Shown: positions 22,941 to 34,671 of the stretch, piece after piece
Layout of the letters: each line of letters begins with the position of its first letter
Numbering within the stretch: position 1 is the stretch's first letter
Assembly (NCBI GenBank): GCA_902729315.2
Contig: LR746272.1
Span: 2,328,035 to 2,392,034, forward strand
Direction: 5' to 3'
Length of the DNA stretch: 64,000 bases
Source of the DNA: Spirodela intermedia
Lineage: Eukaryota; Streptophyta; Magnoliopsida; Alismatales; Araceae
Position numbers and translations under genes: made by a program
The notes under the pieces: generated by a model
Told to the model about the DNA's origin: nothing
Database searches by the model: none
Seen by the model: the letters and a program-made list of their open reading frames with translations, nothing else

Positions 22941-25900
22941 ATCCTCTCGGGGTCGAAAGAACTTGACTCCGACAAGTTGGCAAGTGAGGAAGGCAAGGGC
23001 TCCAGCAGGTCTGGTCGTAGTCGCTCCAGGTCCGCCTCCAAAATCCAAGCATCGTCCTCCGACGGGCGACCCTGCCAACGTACTAGGAATCTCTGTGAAA
23101 CTCTATCCCCTGTAAAGTCAATTACCTCTTGAAGAATCTCCTTGACTCGCTTGTGCCAATCAGGAGGTAAAATGGGGGAAGTGGACTCCATGGCAAACTC
23201 TCTCACAAAGAAGGGGCCGATAGATGAGGGCTCGATGTCAGATGAAAGAGGTGGGGCTTGGTGCTACGCCAGATCCGCCACGTTGAACATGGAGCTAATC
23301 CCCCACGAAGGAGGGATGTCGACGGCATAGGCATTCTGGCCTATCTAGGAAAGAACACGAAACGGGCCGGCGCTACGAGCGTGAAGCTTCGTAGCAGAGC
23401 TAGGAGCGTAACGTTTGGGCCTCATCCTCACCATAACTTGGTCTCCCACCTGGAAGATCCGGGGTCGACGATGCATATCGGCAGCCTGCTTGTACAATGC
23501 ATTCTGACTCTGTATCCTATCGTGGATGTCTTGATGCAACTGACTAACATGTTGGGCGAATGCGACACCATGCTCAGAAACTCTAACATGAGGGTCCAAG
23601 GGTACTAGATCTAGGGGCTTGCGGGGTGCTAAGCCCTGTGCGATCTCGAAAGGGCTCATGCCAGTGGTACAGTTGGTCGAGGAGTTATAGGCAAACTCGG
23701 CGCATGGTATGATCAAATCTCAAGTGGTTAAGCTCTTGCCGACTAATGACTGAAGTAGATTCCCTAAGCTACAATTGACAACCTCGGTCTGGCCATCAGT
23801 CTATGGATGGTAAGTAGTAGAGAACTTGAGCTTAGTCCCAAGTAAGTTCTAAAGAGTCCTCCAGAAGTGGCTGGTAAACTGTATGTCATGGTCTAAGACT
23901 ATAGACTTGGGTAGTCCATGAAGGTGCACAATCTCTCTAAAGTAGAGGCTAGCAACCTTGGAGGCGTCGGAGGTTTTCGAACATGACACGAAGTGTGCCA
24001 TCTTTGAAAACCTATCGACAACCACCATGATCAAGTCGTGTCGTCGTGCAGTGCGTGGGAGTCCCAAAACGAAGTCCATGCTGACATCGTCCCATGGGCG
24101 GGTCCGCACTGGAAGTGGCATGTAGAGTCTAACATTCTTCTTTACTTGCTTGGCAAGTGCGCACACTCGACACTGAGCGACGATGTTCCCTACATCACGC
24201 TTGAGGGTCGGCCAGTAGAACTGGTACTCAACTGCTACGATGGTCTTATTGCGACTGAAATGGCCGAATAGACCTCTTGTGTGACATTTCCAAGTGAGGA
24301 AGTCACGGAGGGATGTGCATGGAACACACAATCTGCTCCTAAAGAACAAACATCTGTTGACCACAACCACAAGGAAGTCCTTATGATCTCGGGATGGACC
24401 ATCCAAGAGTGCTCGTAGAACGTGGCCGAAGTCCGGGCAATCTGCATAAGAATTCGGTAGGGACTCAAATCCTATCACCTGAACCTTCACGAGGTTCAGC
24501 AAGTAGACTCGTCGACTGAGGCATTTGCCATCACGTTCTCCTTGCCCTTCTTGTGGCGAAGGATGAAGGTGAAGTCCTACAAGTACTCGACCCATTGTGC
24601 GTGTTGATTGCTCAACTTCCACTGAAAGTGCAGATACTTCAAGGCCTCATGGTTCGAGAAGAGCACAAACTCCTTATAAAGGAGGTAATGACGCCAGTGT
24701 TTGAGAGCCTAAATGTCGGCATAGAACTCACGATCGTAAGTGGAGTATCTAAGTCTCACGTCATTTAGCTTCTCACTGAAGTACACTATGGGATTGCCTT
24801 CCTAGCTAAGGACACCCCTAATACTGACACCCGAGGCGTCACAGGCGACCTCAAATACCTTGCCAAAAGTCGGGTAGGCGAAGTATCGGTGCCTAAGTGA
24901 TAAGAGCCTTCACTCGATCGAAGGCCTGTTCAGCTGCCTCTGTCCAAAGGAAGGTCTCCTTCTTGAGGCAATCAGTAAGTAGAGCGGTAACAGAACTAAA
25001 GTCCCAAATGAAGCAACGGTAGAATGTCGCTAGTCCAATGAAGCTCCGGATGTTGTGCATGCTACATGGCCGTGGCCAGGTGACTATCGCGCGGACCTTT
25101 TCGGGGTCTGTGGAAACTCCTCACTTAGAGACGACAAAACCAAGGAACGTAACCTCAGAAGTGAAGAAACTACACTTCTTAGGATGGGCATAAAGCTTCT
25201 CCTATCAAAGTGCCTCAAACACCTATCATAAGTGCTGGAGTGGGAATCTCGGGTACCGCTGTAGATCAAGATGTTGTTGAAGTATACTACAATGAACTTG
25301 CCAATGAATGGGTGTAAAACCTCGTTCATTAGCCTCTAGAATGTACTGGGCGCGTTGGAGAGGCCAAATGGCATGACCCTCCACTCGTACAGGCCCTCCT
25401 TGATCTTGAAGGTGGTCTTCCACTCGTCCCCTAGACGTATCATGACCTAATGATAACCATTGCGTAGATCTATCTTTGAAAAGATAGTGGCTTCTATCAT
25501 CATGTCAAATAAGTCCTATAATCGCGGGATCAGAAAACGGTATTTAACCGTTATCCTATTGATCACGCGACTGTTGCAGCACATGCGCCAAGTGCCATCC
25601 TTCTTCGGCGCTAGTAATGCAAGCACGGCATAGGGACTAAGGCTCAGTTGGATGAGTCCCTTGTCCAAAAGCTCTTGTACCTATCAGCTAAGCTCCTCAT
25701 ACTTGGCCAACTCCATGCGATAGTGCGGCAGGTTTGGGAGTGATGCTCCGAGAACCAAGTCGATAGCATGCTGAATGTGCCTCAATGGAGGCAGCTCTCT
25801 GGAAAGCTCCTCTATGAGTACATCGGCGTACTCCGATAATATACATTCGACTTCTGGAGAAGGCGGGGTAAGGGTCGTGTCGTCTCGCGTATCCAAAGTG

Positions 25901-26320
25901 AGAGCGAAGCACGTCAGGGATCCATCTATGTCCGACGTGATCTCGTGCTGAAAGGCAAGTCCCTTCATCACGATTAACCCAATATGTGACTTAGGGTCAC
26001 GCTTCGGCGCAGGCTTGTTGATATGCGGATACCAAACAAGTCGGCGATCTCGATACATGAAAGAGCAAGTGTTTGATGCCATCGATTTTCATCAGAAGGA
26101 CATCACACAAGATGTGCTCATCATAGGTGCTCACCCTAAGTGGCACTTGGCACTGTCAACAAATGGGTAGTGCGGTGGCGTCTATCCACAATACGTCGTA
26201 AGGGGCTGGATGATTGATAGTACTCAGCCCTGCCCTCTAGAAGACTTAGTCTGACACGGCATTGACGCAACTGCCACTGTCCACGATCACCTTGCACGCG
26301 TGTCCGTTGATCTTCACATA
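22832..26320 (-). pseudogene. Chromovirus pol, copy A, inactivated
   Basis: Order on the minus strand: aspartic protease about 26246-26320 (VDSGS retained), RT about 25700-25084, RNase H about 24800-24560, integrase 24622-23849 (CRVCAL zinc-site Cys pair, MDFVLGLP, then LDHDIQF), and C-terminal chromodomain in 22832-23206 (FLVRWQGRPSEDDAWILEADLERL). The RT active site reads YFNN (25273-25284) instead of YFDD. A 53-bp deletion near 26078, relative to copy B, breaks the frame. The last ~36 codons lie inside the 3' LTR. Many stops remain at former Trp, Gln and Arg codons. The chromodomain and PBS place it among chromoviruses; lineage not settled. Confidence 0.82.
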
Positions 26321-28413
26321 GGTGTAGAAGATCGACGTGCGAAAGGAATCGTCTGTCGTAGGCAAAGATGTGGGCATAGTCGTCCTCGGTGCCGAGGTGA
26401 TCTCTCTAGCTGCCGTGGTGTCAGGCTGTGGTGCAGGAACCGCGTCTCGAGATGGACACTGGACAGCGATGCTGACCAATCTCCTCAATGAAGTGCTCGT
26501 CAATGAGGTAGCGAGAGAGGCAGCCTCAGTTGCTGGTGCGGTGGCTGGCCGGATCTGGATGTAGCCAATTAAATTAGGAGTGTCATCACACTCCTCGGCC
26601 AAACCCTCGTTAGCAATGTAGACATCATCGCCTACAGGGACGTCATCCTCATGTGAACCTCTACCCAATTCTTCGATCTCTATGAGGAGATTTAAAGATG
26701 GGCATTGGCTCATCCGGTGCACCTTACCCTTACACTTGCAACAAGTGATATGGGCTTGGGACGCGGCCGTAGCACGATCGGATGCGTCAGCTGGTGGCGG
26801 ACGTGGGGGTGGTGCAGACCCTACTGATGTCGCCGGTGTAGTCTGTCCGTTCCCTACGCTAGTACGCATCGGTGCTGTCATCGGTGTCTGTGCAGATCGC
26901 GTGGACGCGATCTTCGTGGTGATCGGAGGTGGGGTGAACTATGTGTCTTCGGCGGGTCGCTCCATATGCTCTACTATGCGATAGGCCTCATCTACTTCAA
27001 ACGGGTTGCCTTTCAGCACCTTGTTCCGAAGCTGCGAACTAAGTCCGTCGGTGAAAATGCCCAAAACCACACGTGAATCCTCGACAAAGCATTACCTCAT
27101 GCGGCACTCCTCAAAAGCCTGAATATAGTCTCGGATAGGCATCTTGCCCTATCGGAGGTCTAACCAATTGAGGAACAGCATCGACTCGTATTGTCGAGGA
27201 ACATACTTGTTCCTCAAGCGTGATGTCATATCAACCCATGGTGTGATGGGCTGCCCTTGTCAGTGTGCCGTGTAGCTCTTGTTTTCTCAAAAGATCTTGG
27301 CCTGTCTGCCAAGTCTCAGCTCCGCATACTCCACGCATAAATCATCATCCATGTGGTACCACCGGAAATAGGAGTTCATACTAGACTCCCAATCTATGAA
27401 GTCCTTGGACTCACAGGAGCCATCAAAGACTGCCACATTGGCTCGTACACTTTTCAGTATGCGGGCCCTGTGATCCTCACGTCGCCTATCCCGATCATCC
27501 AATCGATCGGCCCTATGGTCACCACTAAAGTCACGGTGGGGAGGACTTGAGTAACGCCCTTGATTGTAGTAACGATCTTGGTGGGCATCCTAGGGTGCTC
27601 AGTGAAAGTTCGGAGCACGCTGGTAGTTGCGGTAGGAATCATTGCGATCTCGTGGCTGACACTCTGCTTGCTGATCGAGCTCCTCTCGTCAGGAAGGGTC
27701 AGCTCTGTAACTTGGAAGGTCTCTCTTGTCGTGTCCTTGGTCGCGTCTGTGGGGTCAATAGTCCTCGTAGTGGGGTCGGGTGGCGGTGGTGGTGGACGTG
27801 GGAGATCGTCCTTACGAGCAAGGTAGACCGGCTCGTGGTGATCATAAGTATCTTGTGGCCAACGACCGCCCAATCAATCGTGGCCATCGTCGTGATGTGG
27901 TGCGTTGCAGTGACGAAGATTTCCTCGACGATGATCGTGATCGAGGTACTGGTGATCATATGGATCACTATTGGGGCTCATAGGCCGGCGGGGCTCGCGA
28001 TGCTCTTGATATGCCTATGTAATAGGGGGTGCGGTCAGTGGTGCGACCGGATACGCAACCAGCAGTGGAGCCGGTGGCGGTGGGCCATGAGCTGCGGCTA
28101 CAAAGGTAGCTCGCTCCAGATGTTCAATAGCCTAGGTCATGCTACACATGACATCATCTGGAAGGGAGCGCGCTCCATCCCTCGAAGGGTACCGGGGCGA
28201 AGGTTGCCATCGGCCACCTCTACCACGACCCCTAGTACTCTTCGGTGGATAGTAGGGCACGGATTCCTTCCCAGCTCGGCGGCTCATAGCCGCAGGCGGC
28301 TGGGACCGCCCTGATGCCTCTCCGGCCGACATAGCGCTCAGAGTCTCCCGGGGTCGGGAGGGGTCTGGTACCAAATCCGTCGATCTCGACGAAGATGGTG
28401 GACTCGTGTCCAC
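26321..28413 (-). pseudogene. Chromovirus gag, copy A, inactivated
   Basis: Gag begins at ATG 28411-28413 with a long Pro/Arg/His/Asp-rich N-terminal region (RGRGRGGRW near residue 65). The retrotransposon gag domain follows from about 27502 (DFIDWESSMNSYFRW...LRLGRQAKIF), then a CCHC knuckle, CKCKGKVHRMSQC, around 26740. TGA at 27287-27289 replaces the expected Trp after AKIF, and further stops follow at positions expected to be Trp or Gln. The same Trp-to-stop change is in copy B, so the element was already dying before the duplication. Confidence 0.78.
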
Positions 28414-28471
28414 TCTAGCTACTCAGAGAGTAGCGGGATCTAAGGCTTCATACGAGTGCCGTGATGATGGT

Positions 28472-30112
28472 TGACGTGACTTAGTCGTTGTATATTAAAT
28501 CACGCAAATATAAAATTTATAAAACTAGAAAATACGAATTTTCAGATATTTAGAAGTATTTCTGAAGAAATATATCAATTATAATTCAATAAAACTTCCA
28601 AAAATAGTAGTAATTTTCCAAGTCGATCACAAGGATTTAATATAATATATGGTAATTATTCAGAATTTTTCTCAATGAATACGATTTTCTATGAATTGTA
28701 TACTAGGAAATGAAAAGGAAATATATTTAAAATTCACGAAAAAGGGAAATAAGGGTGCGGACGTCAGGATGACGTCAGCGCCCGGCGAACGCGAATCGGG
28801 CAGAAATAGAGTTCCGCTCGGCAATTCTTACGTAAGCGATTATAGATGATTTAATTAATCAAATTAAGATCTATAAAAGCTGGAAGAATCGTAATAGAAC
28901 AAAGTATATTTTGGTAAATTAAAATCACAAAAAATATCACTAAATGAAGTGTAAAGTAAGTTGGAAGTAGGAAAACAGAGTTCCGGCATCACGACGGCAA
29001 TGCGTCGGCGATGCACCGGAATTCTGAGTGTTCGGGAGGATTGTCGTGCAGTGTCCACGGCCTCGAAGGCTCTCCTTAGACAAGGACGACGTGGGCAATC
29101 TCAAGATCTTCTCGTAAAGTCTAGAGATTAATGAAATGGGTCGTTGAGTCGTCTCCGGCGGCTGTCACCCGGCAGAGCGGAAAAACGGCGACTTTGCGGC
29201 TCTCCTGCGGCTGTCACCCGACGGAAAGGAGCTGGATGGAGGTGGGGCGCATGTCAGGGAGCTTCATCCTCAAGTCCGCGCAGCAAGAGGAGGCTCTTCA
29301 TCGCATCTGGTACGCTCTCAGGAGGTGGCGACTCGTCTCCCGGCAGATCGTCCTCTTCCCGACGACGGCTTGTTCGTCGATCAATCAGAGATGATTTACT
29401 CGATGGATTCGCGATCCTTTTATTGCGAATCGTTCAGCAATTTTAGTAGCAATGCTCCGTGAATCGCATTGACGAGATTTTCGCCGATGATCTAGCGATT
29501 CTGGTTGCTTAATCCTTCACCAGCGATCTGCAGGAAACTCGCGATAATCAGATAAAAAGATATGAATTTTGACTCTAGGAGGATTCGAACCCGTGCCGGT
29601 TGTCCGCCCCTTTTGAGGAAGGTGTGACGTGGGTTTAGTCCCACATCGGTTGTGCGCCGATTTTTCAGGCGAATAAATAGTAATGTTAGCTTTTTAAGCA
29701 AAGTCCCTTCTCTCGTGTGTACGACCACTCCTTGCCCCACAGCTGGTTAGCCACCGGTGACGTGGAAGGGGAGTGGCGCACATGTGCCCCTATCGGTCCA
29801 AGCCGCTCGAGCCCCTACTCGCGGCTACTCCCCGACTGAGCTTCCGACCCGCTTGCGGGCCCGGCTAGCCGGCGGGTCCCCCCATTTTGCAATATTTTAG
29901 TTTTATTTCTTTTTCTTCATTTATCTCAAAAGTAAGACTATAAAAATCATATAAATTCGTATAAAATCACATAATTACCCAAAAAATCACATTAATCAAC
30001 TGAAAACCACTTTTCACACTTTAACACAAATATAAGTCTATTTATCACAAGTTAAGGCTAAAACTATATTATTTACTAATTATTAACTCATGATAATGAA
30101 GACTTATCACGC
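28472..30112 (-). mobile_element. Athila-type LTR, solo, between two parts of the chromovirus
   Basis: Starts TGACGTGACTTAG at 28472 and ends TTATCACG at 30112, where the family norm is CACA. It is highly similar to 728-2380 and to the plus-strand copy from 63339. The USE-like box is at 29638-29648 with an AATAAATA box about 24 nt after it. The flanks show no target-site duplication (ATGGT on the left, CCGTT on the right). The right junction is the same as in copy B, the left is not, so this LTR reached its present place with an inverted block. Confidence 0.8.
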
Positions 30113-30992
30113 CGTTTCTAGCGCCGCCTAGACCGAGAGGGCTCAACCCTCCTTAGTATCATCGGCTGGATCGTCTCCTTCCTTTGCTCCACTTCCCAGC
30201 GCCGCCAGAGAAAGCCGATCCTTCCAGTGACAGTTGGGTTTCCGCCTAATCGCTGATGCTCGGCATTCCCGTCGAAGTGCCGCTGACGCTCGGCATTCCT
30301 ACCGAAGCGCTGCTAACGCTTGACATTCCCGCCGAGAGCCGCTGACGCTTGGCATTCCCGCCGAAGCGCCGCTGACACTCGGCCTTCCCCCCGAAGCACC
30401 GCCGCCACACACGCCCCGCGCACCCACCCGGCACCGCCACCCGCGTGCCCTGAGGTACACCACGTGGCTTGCTGCATGCGCTTGCTAGTGTGCCCTTCGG
30501 CCCACCAGCGTGCCCACGCCCGCGCCGACCATGCCACGCCTTACGACGACGACTACGGTGACTTCTCGACTAGGACTGACCGTCGACGCTGAGCGTTGCT
30601 CTTCCCTAGAGGTCTTTGCTTACGTCGAGTCTCTACTCCATCACGACCCGTCGGGCTACACAGCCTTGAAGGTTAGCTCCGTACCCCTTCCTCTTAAGTT
30701 CAATTATCTTTCGAAGGGTTTTCTCGGCTCATTTCCACCGCCATCAAGAGAACGTAGACAGGATGGGACGGGTTATCAGGTTGTGACTTCCGATGCTGCG
30801 CCAGACTTGTCACCACTCGTGAGCTGCAGCCCTAGGCTACTTCACGATGATCGTTTCGCTGTCTATCCGAATGTGGACTGAGAGGGCCTCACACTTACCA
30901 TCGTCGAGTGTTTCCCCGGGTTGTCTTGAGTTGATCGTGCATATTGGTATGCTTGCTTATACTAAGGTTAGGTGGTCAGACCTAGAGTCTAG
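30113..30992 (+). mobile_element. Inverted fragment of chromovirus 5' LTR, cut by assembly gap
   Basis: The reverse complement of this stretch matches 62450-63338, the part of the chromovirus 5' LTR up to the Athila insertion. It lies opposite in orientation to the G2 body next to it. It ends at TCTAG just before the N run. ORFs here (for example 30510-30881) are LTR-derived and not genes. Confidence 0.85.
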
Positions 30993-31002
30993 NNNNNNNN
31001 NN
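30993..31002. other. Assembly gap (10 N)
   Basis: Ten N residues. The sequence before it is inverted chromovirus LTR and the sequence after it is unrelated single-copy DNA. The missing leader, primer site and right part of the 5' LTR expected from copy B may lie here, so the true gap could be much longer than 10 bases. Confidence 0.98.
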
Positions 31003-32366
31003 AAATTCCATTTCAGATGAAAGTAGAATTTGACAAGAGATCATAATCCTACTATCCTCTTGACCTTAATAAACCACCTACACCCTTCATGGCTGGAACA
31101 AGGAAAGCAAAGCATGCCCTTTAGCGGAAAATCCAAGGTTGACTCTGTGGCTATACAAATGGTCTTGTGGGTAGTTAGCATTGTTATATCCAAATGCATC
31201 ATTGGTCTCCCAAAAAAAGCAAACAGTTGATAATACTATCTGGGGACTATACACTTTTTAGGCCCCATCTATTCCATCTCTCAAGCCCCAGAGAAAACCC
31301 CCCTCTCCATTGGAGTCCATATATCTTTTGACTCTATATGTGTGGGCAGTGGATATCTATGAGGGTTCACCCACCTCTGTTACAGCATTCCTTCTATTGC
31401 ACGTAAAATCTACTGCATCTCAAATAAGCGCTCAATTTTTTTGGCGATTTACTTCTAGAAAACAGAGGTTAATACGTCAGTATTTCTTAGATGACGAGCA
31501 TCAACATAAGCTCACTTTACCCTTTCACCGTTACAAAGAAACCTTCTTATTTGCCTTCGTCAGTTGTCTTAATTTGCCGTGCTATTTCTTTGTCAGATGC
31601 CAACCCAAATAAAATTTGAAAGCAAGTAACGAGTAACACCAAACAAACACCACCAATCCAAGGATTGCTCTTCGTACAGCTTGGGGCAAAGTAATTCTTC
31701 TCCTCAGATTGAAGGGTTTTCATTAAACGCAAAAGGACTCAACTTTCCTGTTTCAAGGCCAAACGGAGATGCTGATTGACCACTATTCCAGTAAGAAAGA
31801 AATTGAGAATTTCTAGTCTCTTCCACCTTTTTTACATTAGGGGGTGGGGAGTAGAATAAAAAGTTATTCCGTGGCCTCACCCTTTTTCTCTTCGCACTAA
31901 GCAAAGGTAGGACCAAAATTAATGTTCACCACCACAACTAGCTCAGGGTGAATATGGAAAATAGTCTAAAAGCCTCATCCCAAGTCAGGCGAAGAGTTAT
32001 AAGAAAAATCACACCTTGGAAAACAGATTTAATCCTAGAGACACTTCTCATAAGGCCTTGAGCTCATGCAAAGCACGCCAAATCCTTATTTTAGTTTGAA
32101 TTCCCACAAAAGCAAAAGATAGCCATATGTGATCCTGAGCTGGATATTATCCCGCACCAAGCATAGGATCGTCTAACAACACTTAAAGATTCAAATTCCA
32201 GGTCAAAAGAATGAGAAGGGATCATTCAAACCACACTCTCCATGTTACGGATTCGATTAACATAATCTCCGACAGCGAAATTCTCCAGAAATCCACCCAA
32301 CTCTAAGTAGGCAATGAAATTAATCAAGCTTCTGTCAGATTGACCAGTTCATGAAGAAATTTTGAT
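31003..32366. other. Intergenic / 3' flank of DENND6 gene, no gene supported
   Basis: Single-copy sequence of mixed composition. ORFs 31310-31612 (plus) and 31547-31732 (minus, with a hydrophobic stretch WIGGVCLVLLVTCFQILFGL) have no recognisable family and no splice support. The part near 32366 is probably the 3' UTR of the DENND6 gene. Confidence 0.5.
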
Positions 32367-34671
32367 CTACACACTCGGACTGTAGTCACATGCCTGAAGA
32401 TTGTTCAGATATATGCCTTTAAGTTCATCCATTGCCTGAATCCGCAAGGGACTGGAGTGATCGATGTTTTTTGTTCACTCGGCATGCCAGTCAATCAAGA
32501 TAAGCATGTAGAAGTTACAATATCAACACTAAGAAAACATAGCAACTTCTTCTACATTCAGGAAGAAGGGGACATTAATCAAATAATGCAGTAATCATTC
32601 ATAGTTAACAATTTAGAAGCACATAGAACAAGGAAAAGTTGTGGGGAGTCATTGATTGAGGCAAAAAAAAAAGAAGGGAGAGAAGAGTTTAGCACTGTGA
32701 AATGAACTATTTTTTCCATTTCAGGTGTTCTGGAGTACTAAAAACGGAAAAATACTGAAATAAAATGAAAATTTACCTGCATCTCTCGAAGCAAATGGCG
32801 CTCAATAGCATTGAAAGAATCAACAACTTCTAATTCCGACATTTTCAGGATCAACTTCTTCATATCTGCATTCATCCTCGCCTGTCGCCATAACCTCTGC
32901 TGCTCCAGTTCTGCAATAACACGCCTTCTCTGGAACCATGGCATAAAGTTGCGGCCCCTTAAGAAACATCTGGGAGAAAAAAAAGGTATTAGTCGATTGA
33001 AATCAGAAAAATTAAAGATGGGCATTGCTGCAACATAAAGTGAAAATCATGATAGGCTCAAAATCACCTATGGAACAAAGATTACCTATATAGGTCCAAC
33101 CAGTTGGCTCTCATCCTTTTGGACAGAAACTTCCCAGGACCTCTTTCTGCCAAGCTCTTCAGGAAGTCATCGGCATGGAAAGGAGGGAGGACAGGCGGCT
33201 CCACGAAAGGGGAGCTTCCTTCTAAAGGCATGGTGGCCCTCAGATAGGGCCCAAAGGGAGCAAGGAAATTGGTGGTGAGCTCCAAGAAATGTCGTCGCAA
33301 TATCTCATTATTCACAACAGACATGGATTCCTCAATCCTTGGGGACATGCCCGCATCGATAAGCCTGTTAAGAACTGATGTATCAGGCTTGGTTGTCGCA
33401 GAGTATGTGCTCCATATGGCTTCCTTGTGTTCCGTCATGAGAGAAAGGGGTCCATCCCTTCTGAGTTTCATAGCATTCAACAAGTTCGTGGGAGAGAATT
33501 TGTTCAGAGACAGTTGCTCGAGGTTCAGTTTACCAAATCTAGGGTTCTTCCCGGGCCCATTGGTGGAGGAGGGCCTTGCAGCAACTTGAAGGGATCTGCC
33601 GGAGTTGGGGCTTGGACTGCCCACTGAAACAATGTGGGGAATATTCTGAAGCGCTTTCAAGAAGAAGAGATTGGTCACACCGAGGACCATGGGAGGGAAG
33701 GCATCGCCTTCCCGAAGTGAATTGAGGGCAGCGAAGTCGGGATCATGAATGGTGAAGTATGGCCGGTAGTCTATGCTACAGAGGAGCGGCGCCACCAGGC
33801 TGACGAGCCCGGCAACTGCCTCTGAGCACTGGGGCGGAGTGGGCGCTATCACGAGGAGAGGCTCCCCAATAATTAGGAGCTCCCATAGCACCCAGAGCTG
33901 CAAGAGAATTCCTCGAAATATCCCAAAGAGGTCTGCGTCATGGAAGAGCCCCTGAGGAATTGAAGGGTTCGCGGGGGGGAAAGGAGCCATGGCTGCTGAA
34001 AGCGCCAGTTCATCGCCATCACAGCGGTCGCCGTCCCCATCGCCATTCGCCGGGAAACTGAGCAGGGGGGGAAGGTGAACCTTGAGGACGGCGCTCCCAA
34101 TTGGGAGCTCCATCAGTTTTCCGGGTATTGGGGACGGCCAAGAGGCGACGTGGGCGGCGACAAGCTCAAGAGCCCTCTTCCCAATGTCGAAGCAGAGCGG
34201 CCCCAGGATCTGGAGCAGAGGGCGGAAGACGCTGGAATAGGGGCGAGGCGAGAGGATGACCACGGACTTCTGCTCGCCTCCGCGCTTGAGCCGCTCGTCC
34301 TGCCTCTGTCGGTTGAAGACGTACCCGTACAAGAAGCCGCCGGAGGTCGACGCCGACGCGGAGCGAATGCGGAAGAAGAAGATGGAGTCGTGGATGCTGG
34401 ACCGGCTCCGGTGCTGGTGGTGAGACATGGAATCGGGGAAGGAGCTGAATGCGACGCAGAGCTCATCGGACGGAGGGAGATCCCCCGGTGGGTAGCACTC
34501 CTCCACCACCTGCCCCTGCTCCAGGTCGAACCTGATGACGCAGAAGGCCAGCACCCACCGCCGCAGGGCGTCCCCATCCGGCTCCCCCACGGGGGATCCC
34601 TCCGCAGCCGCCGACGCGGCCGTGGATCCCTGTGGGTGGTGCTTCATGGAGAACGACGCGGTTAGGCTCAT
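32367..34671 (-). CDS. DENN domain protein, DENND6/FAM116 type
   Basis: Predicted guanine-nucleotide exchange factor for a Rab GTPase on endosomal membranes; the human relative DENND6A acts on Rab14. Exons: 34671-33086, 32969-32777, 32435-32367, all with GT-AG junctions (AG|GTAATC, GCAG|GTAAAT), giving 615 residues, a normal length for the family. N-terminal domain: RWVLAFCVIRFDLEQGQ (38-54), CVAFSSFPDS (72-81), GYVFNRQRQDERLKRG (116-131). Core DENN domain: LWELLIIGEPLLVIAP (262-277), YRPYFTIHDPDF (302-313), MVLGVTNLFFLKALQ (328-342). Then LELTTNFLAPFGPYL and, in exon 2, MSELEVVDSFNAIERHLL. Start 34671 is the only sensible Met before RRWVL. No defects. A duplicate would be expected beyond the window near 66 kb. 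The third exon (22 residues plus stop) is the least certain part. Confidence 0.88.

Larger units (their letters stand above)
5545..28471. repeat. Segmental duplication, copy A (about 22.9 kb)
   Basis: This interval matches 39276-62190 in the same order and orientation at an offset of 33714-33727 bp. Homology starts at a T-rich tract followed by GTTCAAAGTTTGCTATTC and ends at GTGATGATGG, where an Athila LTR follows in copy A. Outside the chromovirus the two copies look about 99% identical by eye. Inside the chromovirus, differences are several times denser. Confidence 0.95.
20949..28471 (-). mobile_element. Chromovirus (Ty3/gypsy) element G2, copy A, 5' LTR displaced
   Basis: Runs from the 3' LTR (TGATGCAGG at 20949, CCATCA at 22940), through pol and gag on the minus strand, to the leader before 28471. 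At 28472 an Athila LTR begins in place of the leader end, primer site and 5' LTR. A fragment of that 5' LTR lies inverted at 30113-30992. Insertion at the same nucleotide in copy B shows that it predates the duplication. Confidence 0.88.

Noticed and set aside
27547-28314. 255-codon plus-strand ORF with hydrophobic runs (and 61132-62034 in copy B)
   Set aside because: Antisense shadow of the Pro/Arg-rich gag N-terminus; the apparent membrane helices are complements of acidic and His-rich codons.
28472-30112. Independent solo-LTR insertion into copy A
   Set aside because: No target-site duplication, and its right junction is the same as in copy B, so an inverted block explains it better.
31547-31732. 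61-codon minus-strand ORF with a possible membrane helix
   Set aside because: No family match, no splice context and overlap with another frame; too little to call a gene.
34075-34665. 196-codon plus-strand ORF
   Set aside because: Antisense of the first DENND6 exon in GC-rich sequence; no motif.
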